Shown in pieces: positions 55,341-64,000 of a stretch of 64,000 bases of DNA (within the stretch, counting starts at the first letter, position 1; the number at the start of each line of letters is the position of its first letter). The stretch comes from Pohlia nutans (lineage: Eukaryota > Streptophyta > Bryopsida > Bryales > Mniaceae), in the NCBI GenBank assembly GCA_022496805.1, contig CM040106.1, positions 1,178,001 to 1,242,000 of the forward strand, written 5' to 3'. Below the pieces are notes generated by a model. That model was not told where the DNA came from, searched no databases, and worked only from the letters and a program-made list of their open reading frames with translations. A program made the translations under genes and the position numbers.

Positions 55341-58300
55341 AAAATAGATGTTGACTTGTAGTTTTGAATCAGAGCGCAGGATTCAAAATCAAAACTGCAG
55401 CACACCAGCAAGTGAGCTGCAAAAAACACAATACTTTGAACTACCTCCAATTTCAACAACTTGACACCGTTCACCAGGCGACATGTTTGATCTGCTATCT
55501 AATTTTTTTTCCAACCGGGTTGTTCAATCTTTCATTTGTTGTTCAATCACGTCGTTCGCAATGGCCGTCCAATTGAAGTGTCGGGTCACCGTAAGTAAGT
55601 CGTTTGATTGCAACATCAAAACATCTACTTTGGCCTTTGCCATCCAATCTGCTTGTGGGTGTTCTCTTGTTCAATCAGCATGTACAGATAGCTTCGATCC
55701 AAATTAACAAAAAAGGCTACACAATTGGTCGGTGCGTTGCCGTCGCGGACGACGCCTCAGACGGCGCCTCGGACAAGAGCTCTGAGCATCCGACGTTTGA
55801 GCGATGGTTTTCTTTGTCTGCATTGATCACAGAATATAAATGGCGGACAATTTTCTTCATTCCTACATGTAAGTAGATGAGCTAGCGTTGTCAGCATGAC
55901 ATCACATGCATCTCCTTGAGCAGGCATTCTGTGCATTTACTCAAATGCACCTGTGATATGTTTCCGCCAAGTTGCAAAACATGTTAGTTTGCATTTCCAC
56001 GTGCTTTTCATGGTAGATTTAATCGGATGTTTTGAAGGAGTAGCAAGAGATCTACACTTGGGTCTCCCTCAACATTGAACTGGAGTAAGTTGAAGACCCC
56101 AATTGTATTCCTCAACCGTGATTAGAATTTGAGCCTCAAAGACTATAGACTTGTATAACATACAAGAAGTCTGTGAAGATGACGCATTTGGCAAAATTTT
56201 GGCCATCATCCCAAATGATGAAAGTTTCTACCTCTTGTTGTTAAGTATTGACTTTGAATTGTTGAAGCAACCATTTCCGAGAACTGTATTTGAAATGCAC
56301 GATGCAGCTAGGTTGTCTAACTCAAAATTAGCCATGATGAATTATTCCACAATGCCAATGGTTTGGTAAAAGATAGTGTTGCACAGAGATGTGGTTTGGT
56401 GTACAATATATGGACGCAACATCAATACATCGAATTGGTCGAGACACATGATTCTTACTAATTGGACCGGACCAGTGATTGTATGCCACTATGGTCAAAT
56501 TTTCAATCTAATGAGACCGCATCTATAGTTGATGATGTTAACACTTCGCACTATGAAGAACAACAATGCAATAGTTATTGAAAATGTGACATTGAGAACA
56601 ATCCAGTAACATTTGGAGCTCCTCATATCTAGGAATTCTATGATTAATTATGAAAAAACCCCAATTCCAAGAGTGAGGGTTGAACAAGGGAGATCTAGCA
56701 ATGGCTACGGTAATAATGAATATGGCTCGACAATGATGAGTGTCATTTGTATTTGGACAGATATAGCACCTAGGGTTGTAATTTTGGATGTCCCTGTACA
56801 AAATCAAGTCCAATATGACATCTAGACATTTGGACGAAGTGTCTAGAGGCCGAGATATAGCGTCTGCCAGGTAGATTCCGATTTACTCCGTGGAGCATTT
56901 TTTTTCACTTTATCAAACGTGTATGCGGACGACACAACAAACCCACAAACAACAGTCTTATTTTTCCGCTGTCGAATCAGGCCATCGATTGTCCGATTTG
57001 AGTGTGTACCATTCGTTGTCCGATATAGTTGTTTTGAGCCTGATCTGACCCTTTGTCGTCCAATATGGCTATCTAGCATCTAATAAGGCGGCCTACAATA
57101 AAAAAATATTTAAAATATAGACAAGTTTGAGAAAAGACAAATATTATGCAGAATCAAATTGAAGTAATTAAGGCACCCAAGGTCAGGCCATCTCGAGGGC
57201 CATCCGACTAATAAATATGCATGCGATCCTTCCGATCAGGCAAACGGGGCTGAAGAAATGGTCGGCGCTTCGCCGTTGCAAATGGCATCTCAGACGAAAC
57301 AATTGAACATTAGACATATGTGCAGCTGCGAGAAAGAAAGAGCAGTGTGTCTACTTAAACCCTAAATCCCAAATCCTAAATCCTAAATTCTAAACAATTG
57401 GACAAGCAGATCAAACGTCCGCTTAGGTGTCCCTTTGGCCGTAGGCAAAGACATTCGTTTGGCTGTCTGTGGAGGTAAACGCAGTGTGTGGTCTTTCTAC
57501 CTCAATTGTAAAAGACTCGATTTTTCTAAATCGTTAGACATTTGTACGTAAACATCTGCATTTTCTAGATGTCCGAATGTGGACGTCCGCGTTTCAGCAT
57601 CCAAACGATCCAGATAGTACCCGACAAGCTTATTCTAAAAGTAATTACGTTGGAACTCACATATTTTAGGATATAGTCCTACATAATCCAAATTCCATGA
57701 AAGCTTATTGTACAATGCGTTTGTGAGCTTTTAATTGTTGAGATATGTATTGTGCTACAAACGTTCTTCATGTAAGATTTGTTGGAGGACCATCAACACA
57801 CTACAATGAGGACGATAAATATGAAGGTAGTATCCAAGGAACAATGAGACGAAGGCAACATGAGGAAAATGCAAAGATGCACATAGAACAATGTAATTTT
57901 GACCAATGGTGCAATTCATTACTAAGCACATTCAACCAAGTTGCCAGTATTAGGCTAGCTCAATTTAGCTCCTTCTCTTTAAATAAAATTTGAAGCATAG
58001 CTTAGGAATAATAGAGTTACGGACATGTTTTCAGTATGTTTAATTTTAACTTGTACACATCAAGGTAGGTCTTTAGTTTGAATTTTATATGGATTACACA
58101 AACTTTGGATATATCATGTGCTCATAGTTGTATGCTTAAAGTGCATGTACCTTCTTGTATGAATAATACATGTATATATATATAGATATATATATATATT
58201 TATTTATTTATTTATATATGTATATACATATATATACATATAAATTACATTCACAAAGAGTATACTGCAATGACTATATAATCTAATGTTAATTCCATCA

Positions 58301-58800
58301 GTAGGAGTTGGAGTTCGTGGGTCTCCAGGAGATACATCAATCTTGTCAATCTTCCCAAGTTTCTTATTGGAGACATCATATATTCGGTTGAAAATAAAAT
58401 GAGCTCTCTCCACATGCAACTGAGAATGTATAATTATATTTTTGATGTTGGTTGTGTACAACACAATTGCCTTCCTAAGATGGACTTTCACTGTATTCTC
58501 ATTTTCTTTTCCTTTAGAATCCCTTGCACAATAAAAACCACCATTACGTTTAGGGTTCTTTCTAAAATTCTTTCTTCTCTATACTTAGAAGCTCAACAGG
58601 GCAAATGAACGACCAAAGGTACACTTTTGTTATACCCTCTTCATTTTAGGACCTTACTATATACGTTGTACTTGAATCATGTGGCTTCTCGTATCTACTC
58701 TTGGCCAAGGTCTTTTTGCAAATCCTCTTCACTATCAAACAACCTCATGAGCTTTTGCTCAAGGTCAATTCATTAGAAAGATAATGGACCCTCAGCTGAT
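55341..58800. other. Spacer with short unidentified plus-strand frames and dispersed repeats
   Basis: Short frames at 55,483-55,876, 56,151-56,369 (DMYNIQEVCEDDAFGKILAI...) and 57,745-57,993 lack recognisable domains. Words of the type GTCCAATTNGG / TTGTCCGAT recur at 55,540, 56,985, 57,020 and 57,055, and also at 51,600 and 53,240, suggesting remnants of a common repeat. A TA-rich microsatellite covers about 58,172-58,245. A degenerate CCCTAAA run is at 57,355-57,395. Confidence 0.4.
56805..57085. repeat. Second copy of dispersed repeat (see 8.19-8.43 kb)
   Basis: It shares ATCAAGTCCAA, GACATTTGGACG, GATTCCGATTTACTCCG and CCACAAACAAC in order with 8,200-8,410. An inverted relative of the GACATTTGGACG block (ATGTCCGAATGTGGACGTCC) occurs at 57,568, so 56.8-57.6 kb could be a small non-autonomous element, but I cannot define its ends. 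Confidence 0.45.
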
Positions 58801-58964
58801 CTTTGAGTTCAAATGATGGGTCCCGCCTGTATCTTGGTTTCCATTGCCTGACTTGTCCGTGCCTTGTTGGCAAAAATCGAACCTTGGCCCAATGTTTGTG
58901 AGCCAATTGGACGTCAGTAGCGCGGGAGCCGCTTCTTTCTTTTAGTCCAACGAGGGGTTTGAGC

Positions 58965-59110
58965 TGGGGTTTGCGGAAGCAGACGCTTCGTGAACTGGCT
59001 AGGGTTTGTGGAAGCACGCGCTTTGTTTGTGGAAGCATGCGCTTCGATGCTTGTTTTTGAGGGTAAGAATGTTTGTGGAAGCAGGCCCTTCAATGCTTGT
59101 TTTTTGTATT
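58965..59110 (+). repeat. Short tandem repeat, GTTTGTGGAAGCANGCGCTT unit
   Basis: About four copies of TTTG(T/C)GGAAGCA(C/T/G)(G)CGCTT-like units, two of them followed by CAATGCTTGTTTTT-type sequence. They immediately precede the NUP88-like exons. Confidence 0.6.
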
Positions 59111-59199
59111 ATGATAGAATTAGTAATTGATAGGAGATTGCTTTATTTTGAACAATGTGTGGATAGTGGTACTTATTCAAGAGATTGTGACGTTTTGCA

Positions 59200-59780
59200 G
59201 ATTTTCATTACGAGAGTCCAGAGATCAACTTCAACGTGAGGTATATTGTGTCGAATAGAACCGGACGGTCGTTAGCAATTGCTGGCGACAATGAATTGGT
59301 CGTAGTTGACTTAGTTCCTCACCTCTCAGCTCTTTCGAATTCCTCCGGAAGCGTAACTGTTTGCAGGTACTAGTTCCTTGTCACCCTGATTTCACGTCAT
59401 CCTTGTTTTTAGGTTTATAGTCGGCCACAATTACTTAGTACACAACCTCTTGGAAGGCTACTGAATGTTGTGGTTTGTGCTTCCGTAAATCTCAGCAAAT
59501 GTAGTCTGAGGTGTCTCGTTTTGTCGACAGTGGTGTCGGCATTACACGGCCACTTGAACTTAGTGCTTTCAGAAGAGCCTTGTGCATTTATGTCATCGTC
59601 ACGACATCCCTGGGCTTTTTCTTATCGTCATATCAGGTTATTGGATTCGTCACTGGATGTTGAGGAGGCAGAGCATTAGTACCACTTGCAAGCAGAACTT
59701 CCTTCTCGTCCAGGATCGAATCCTTTTGCGCGAGCTGTTGGCTTTGCCTTCGGTGGTGAACATCTTTGGGATCGGTTTAC
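59200..59780 (+). pseudogene. NUP88/MOS7-like nucleoporin fragment
   Basis: Two plus-strand exons are visible. The first, after GTTTTGCAG at 59,200, reads FHYESPEINFNVRYIVSNRT, GRSLAIAGDNELVVVDLVPH, ending GSVTVCR before GTACTAG at 59,367. The second reads RHPWAFSYRHIRLLDSSLDV, YHLQAELPSRPG, then AVGFAFGGEHLWDRFT before GTGCGT near 59,780. The FGGxHLWDRFxV block and CR(T)V boundary are characteristic of NUP88, a beta-propeller nucleoporin (MOS7 in Arabidopsis) that supports nuclear protein retention. A TAG precedes YHLQ at about 59,679, and I find no convincing continuation downstream, so it is a fragment or pseudogene, or a gene with long introns not resolvable by eye. Confidence 0.55.
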
Positions 59781-59819
59781 TGTGCGTCCTGAACTTAACG
59801 CTCATTTTCATTTATTTTT

Positions 59820-60015
59820 TTATCGTTTTGAACTCACTGTCTTTGAATGCTCATCAACACTTTCCTTTTCCCATCACTTGGGTTTTCCCATCACTTAAAC
59901 TCACTGTCTTTGATTTATGAGCTCATCAACACTTGCCTTTTTCCATGTTTGGTAACTTATGAATGAAGCAACTATGAATGCTCATCAACACTTGCCTTTC
60001 CCCATCTTTGGTAAA
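59820..60015 (+). repeat. Tandem repeat, about 60-bp unit, three copies
   Basis: Units containing GCTCATCAACACTT(T/G)CCTTT and CCAT recur near 59,848, 59,921 and 59,979, in the presumed intron of the NUP88-like fragment. Confidence 0.65.
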
Positions 60016-60518
60016 TTTTCTCTAATTGACTTTTCGAAATTCAATGTAATTTCTGTTTTTCCCCCACAATAAGCTAATTAAACAAATATTGTCTTCCATG
60101 ATGTTAGAATTTTGGTGCACCTAACGTTGAATTTTGTTGCAGGTCTCACTTCACTTGATTTGTATAAGAGATGTGATTAACTGAGCTTGGCCTTCAAGTC
60201 CCTATCAGGAAGGTCAACTGAGTACTGATGCACATCCTACAAAAGAGGGCCAACAAAGTCAACAGGAGGCATCTCCTTTTCTCAGTTAAGACATTCTTGA
60301 AGTTATCGGATACATATTGAGACCAAGGACTGGGGCTTCCTCTGATTTACCAACCAAAATTGATTTTGTAATTAAAGCCTTCAGTCATGAAACTTTCCAT
60401 ATGATTGATGTTTTTCCCTCTGAAATGAAGCTACTTTGAATGTTGTTACTAACAGAGGATCTCAGTTGCTTTGAGGAGGATCTTGTAATTTGCAAGTCAT
60501 CAACAAGAACTTGCAATG

Positions 60519-60550
60519 TACTCCCTTTGTCCTAAAATAATTGTCTTAGT
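60519..60550 (+). mobile_element. Stowaway-like MITE terminus, single end
   Basis: TACTCCCTTTGTCCTAAAAT followed by AATTGTCTTAG closely resembles the Stowaway (Tc1/mariner MITE) terminal consensus TACTCCCTCCGTCCC, including a TA at its edge. No inverted partner is seen within 500 bp, so this is a solo or eroded end. Confidence 0.5.
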
Positions 60551-61093
60551 ATCATTATTGTCATGTCTTATAATACAATAATCGTCCTATGTCTTAGCAT
60601 GACCATAAAATAAAATCATGGGTCATATCAATGTAAAGGGAGATACGGCAGTTAGTGTAAAATCAGCCAAATGAAATTGCCGAATTACCAGTTGAAACTC
60701 ATAGTTTTAGCCTAAAATCTGGATAAAATTTGTGATACTCGGGTGCTACCTAAGTGAAACATCAAACATGGGTAATAATTGGATGGGTTCTTGTCTAAAA
60801 CTAGTTGCTTTTGTAAAATATTGGATTTTAGCCGGTTTCCTTGGAAACTCTCCGTTCAGTGGCTCGTATAACAACCTCACGTCAATTTTATCCTCTTGGC
60901 TGTGTGCAGAAGCTAAATATCAACCGCAAATGGTCCGACTGGCAAATCAAAGAATGTTCTAATGCCAAATTGGGACTTCAAATAAGTTGAGGATCCTGTC
61001 GGACAAAAATGGCTCTAAAGTGACCGTAAGTAAATGCTCCCAAGTTCGCAGCATTAAACAATCCTCTGCGGCTTGTGAGTGTTTGAAAGCACA

Positions 61094-62698
61094 ATGAGGC
61101 CTAGAAGTAGCGTGGATTCAATCTTAACGTTCAATTCGTTCCGCGATGATGGTGAGTGGGTGCCAACAAAAATTGCTATTCATTCATTGGCTACTTTACA
61201 ACCAGGTAGGCGTGGACAATATGCAAAAGATGCAAGAAAACATCGGGAAGGTGGTTACATTGTGAGAATTTTGAAGTTTCATCAAAAACAGGGATTCAAT
61301 TCAGTTGTAGAGGTACTTGTTCAACACGCATACGCGCATCGACAACTGGTGCTGGAGCCTGGTGTGCAACACGGTGCATGCAACTGTGAGTTTAGTTCAT
61401 TCTTGGGTGTGGTTATATCATCATCAACTCTTTTTCTTTCTGAAAGTATTCTTGCTAAGAGAATTTGAGATTTTGTGCTCCTAACTTAAGTGATTTTGAG
61501 CTTCTATCTTCTGTGATTTTCAATTCCTAGCTTTTGTGCTTCTATGATTTCGAAGTTATGCGGTTTTGGGCTTTTGCTGACTATGTCGTTTTGTTCAATG
61601 ACAGATTTGTATTTATCAAATTCTCAAGATTGGGTTGACCCACAAACAATCATAGATGTTTTGTACGTAGTACACGCAGACATAGGCGAGGCTCAACGTA
61701 GCAATGACACCCACAAGCAATTGTTAGAAATTGGTGTATATTTCTATTGTGCTCATTATTTTCCACCTACTGCGCATTCTGGATATGGTTGCTTAGAGAG
61801 TATCCCCGTTCCTGGCTTTCAAGATCCAGAGTGGCCACTTCTAGATATGGTGACCTGTGAATGTTTTAGGTCACGCTTTCGAAATGATTTCCAAGTTTCA
61901 ATGAAGCCATCAGTGGGATCCAAAGTAACACATATCAACTGGTTTCTTCCTATCCATGTAATGGTGGATTTATTTGCACCTGCAGAAGTGTATAGAACCC
62001 CATCAATGTTTGTATTTAAGCAATTGAATGAAGAAAGCTTCAGCTCCCTCATGGACTGTGGATGGGATTCCAAAATTTGTGTTGGCATGGATATTATCAA
62101 ATGCATAGTGGATCGCTCTACAGTTATCTTTCGCTACCACGTAGGTAGATCAATATTATACGTTAATTTTCAGTACAATAGACAATACCTACTTCAAGCT
62201 TCGGAGTGGGAGAACTTAGAGCAAGTTCAGTCTGATGAAATGGTGAAGATTTATTGTCAAGTAACCAACCGCAAAGAAACTTTTGAGCAGGAGGTTGGAT
62301 CACAGTGGACACTTGCTAGCGTGCGGCAAGAAATTTTGATTGCTCTCGGATCAGACATTGAGGACGAATTTTGCATAAGCATCACTGACCGAAGTGGTTA
62401 CATTCGAGAGAACGTATGTGTCAATATCCTAATATAACTTTGATTAGTTAATATACTACAATTCTCTACTTGATTTTCTATTCAATTTACTTTTGCATAA
62501 AATATAAACTTGGGAAGGTACATTTGCATTTACAATAGCTTCAATTGGTTTCATTTACACATTCTCACATTGGTTTTTTATTTAACAATTTTTTACATTT
62601 TTTTATTGAACCAGGTCGGTGTTCGAAATGAAAAGAATAAAACCGTTGCAGATGTGATGCCGCCAAGGAGTTTAAGACTTTCTCTTGAAAGAACATAG
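61094..62698 (+). CDS. Gene B: intact three-exon gene of unknown family (394 aa), paralogue of gene A
   Basis: Exons: 61,094-61,385 (donor GTGAGT), 61,605-62,413 (acceptor GACAG, donor GTATGT), 62,615-62,698 (acceptor ACCAG). Joining gives an uninterrupted 394-residue protein from MRPRSSVDS to LSLERT. Middle exon landmarks: DWVDPQTIIDVLYVVHADIG, EWPLLDMVTCECFRSRF, RTPSMFVFKQLNEESFSSLM, RYHVGRSILYVNFQYNR. The N-terminal 95 residues have a BAH-like pattern and the C-terminus a ubiquitin-like pattern (LASVRQEILIALGS); no catalytic motif is apparent. Gene A shares the exon structure, and about half the residues in the better-conserved blocks. It is the only multi-exon gene in the window without a visible lesion, so it may be under selection or young. 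Confidence 0.75.
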
Positions 62699-63590
62699 AA
62701 TATGGTTTGAATATAACATAGAGCCATGATCAGGACTATAAAATTTGGTGGTGAAGTGATCCAAGGATTTACAAACTAGGACTTGTATAGATTTGGGATT
62801 TCATGCCATGGTCATGAAGTAGCCACACTGAAACAGATGAAATAAAATGTGTGATTTTATGCGAAGGAACTATGCTCAACGTATCATTTTGTGTTTCAAA
62901 AATGAAGTCTGGAGATGTGCATTTGTCGACCAAGAACTTCCAATTTGAAATAGAATAGAAGTTTAATTGTCAAAATCCAACATCACTATTCTTAAGCAAA
63001 ATAAGAATAAGAACATTCACTATAATCAAACATTCTTATTCTTATTTACTAGCAAAAATCATCAGTAGTCAGCTTTTGAACGGATGACGCATACCACACA
63101 CTGTGCAGCTTGCCGCTGGCTCATCCAGTGCACAAATGCGTTGCATTACGAGGTTGGTCTTTTTGTAGGAACGGCGTGCGTTTGTTGTTGTAGAAATTGG
63201 TGGGTTTTTTCTAGACGATGGTGAGAAAAAAGATTTCCCTCGCTGGCTTTTTTGTTTCAGGGAGTGAGTAAGTCAGAAAGTAAGGAAGGGTCATCTGCTC
63301 CGTACTTTTTTCTTTCTTTCTTTATCAGTGTGTGGCTCCTGGTTTAGAAAGTGTGAGAGACTAACAGCAAATCGAAATTGGTAGCCATTGGTGACATGTG
63401 AAATTGGTAGCAATTGGTGACATGTGAAATTGCTAGCAATTGGTGACAATTGTTGGCATTCAATTCAATTGATCATCAGGTAACCAAATTGACCCTTTCT
63501 AGTATTATTAGTAATAGAATACCTTTGCCCAGTGCGCATTGTATCAAGGGTAGGATGAACAGACACTTTATTCACGCCAGTCTTATATAA
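62699..63590. other. Downstream of gene B, no gene recognised
   Basis: Non-coding. At about 63,375-63,450 a 28-bp unit, GAAATTGGTAGCAATTGGTG plus ACAT, repeats three times with small changes. Confidence 0.5.
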
Positions 63591-63950
63591 GATTGGAGTT
63601 CTTCTTCTTAGTAATAGAGTGGTCAAAGGGTTTGATTCAGTGATTGTTTTCTTTTAAGATTAGAGTTCTTCTTCTTCTTAGTAATAGAGTGGTCAAAGGG
63701 TTTGATTCAGTGATTGTTTTCTTTTAAGATTAGAGTTCTTCTTCTTCTTAGTAATAGAGTGGTCAAAGGGTTTGATTCAGTGATTGTTTTCTTTTAAGAT
63801 TAGAGTTCTTCTTTTTAGTAATAGAGTGGTCAAAGGGTTTGATTCAGTGATTGTTTTCTTTTAAGATTAGAGTTCTTCTTCTTAGTAATAGAGTGGTCAA
63901 AGGGTTTGATTTAGTGATTTTTTTCTTTTTTAGATTTTTCATTTTGTTTA
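63590..63950 (+). repeat. Minisatellite, 66-70 bp unit, five copies
   Basis: AGTAATAGAGTGGTCAAAGG begins at about 63,610, 63,680, 63,750, 63,816 and 63,884. Each unit continues GTTTGATTCAGTGATTGTTT and TCTTTTAAGATTAGAGTTCT with a variable CTT run. The copies are nearly identical, implying recent expansion. Confidence 0.97.
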
Positions 63951-64000
63951 CAGAGGTGCATTTGCTATTTTGAAAATTGGAATTTTGAAAACCGATAGCT

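Noticed and set aside
61819..62106. Minus-strand frame over gene B
   Set aside because: It is a shadow of exon 2 of gene B, whose protein aligns with gene A.
1..64000. Bacterial or phage origin of the window, suggested by ParB and methyltransferase motifs
   Set aside because: Introns, plant transposon families, telomere-type repeats and the general AT-rich repeat structure are eukaryotic.

Overview
This is a window of nuclear DNA from a plant or close algal relative (streptophyte), made almost entirely of transposable elements in different states of decay. Evidence for this: GT-AG introns, plant-type interstitial telomere repeats (TTTAGGG) near 31.9 kb, a CACTA element with TNP2, DUF4218 and DUF4216 modules, a Mutator-like transposase with a SWIM finger, and a fragment resembling plant nucleoporin NUP88/MOS7. 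I cannot name the species. A Ty3 element carrying a cytosine methyltransferase recalls charophyte and other early-diverging lineages, but that is only a hint.

Layout. 1-3.76 kb (minus): a decayed Ty3/Gypsy polyprotein (integrase, RNase H, RT) preceded by a C5 cytosine DNA methyltransferase domain. 3.8-6.2 kb: AT-rich spacer with microsatellites. 6.2-8.2 kb: an inverted, eroded relative of the large element further right. 9.5-10.6 kb (minus): a decayed gene with a ParB-like DGNHR motif. 11.1-12.3 kb: two tandem arrays. 13.9-15.4 kb (plus): a decayed MULE transposase.

16.61-32.22 kb is the most notable object: a ~15.6 kb DNA element bounded by inverted termini and sown with ~40 near-complete copies of a 19-bp palindrome (consensus TATCGGCTGSCAGCCGATA). 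Its minus-strand cargo is two FCP1/NLI-type HAD phosphatase-like genes and a multi-exon gene with a ParB-like domain and a putative amino-methyltransferase (N4/N6) domain. On the plus strand, diverging from ~24.6-25.4 kb, is a DUF7869-type DDE transposase gene with a 1.3 kb internal tandem duplication.

32.2-36 kb: AT-rich. 36.2-39.6 kb: coiled-coil ORF and a GC-rich gag-like element. 40.5-49.36 kb (plus): a DDE transposase-like gene whose final acidic motif resembles RAG1; a 6,363-bp CACTA element (41,096-47,458) sits in one of its introns. Tail-to-tail with it is gene A (49,433-50,881, minus), a three-exon gene of unknown family broken by one nonsense codon. An apparently intact paralogue, gene B (61,094-62,698, plus, 394 aa), lies 10 kb away with identical intron positions and phases. 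Between them are AT-rich DNA, short unidentified ORFs, dispersed repeats and a NUP88-like fragment (59.2-59.8 kb). The window ends in a ~70-bp minisatellite.

Most coding remnants carry single-base frameshifts and nonsense codons. Two of these are TGG-to-TAG/TGA changes confirmed by comparison with a paralogue inside the window. Only gene B reads through cleanly.
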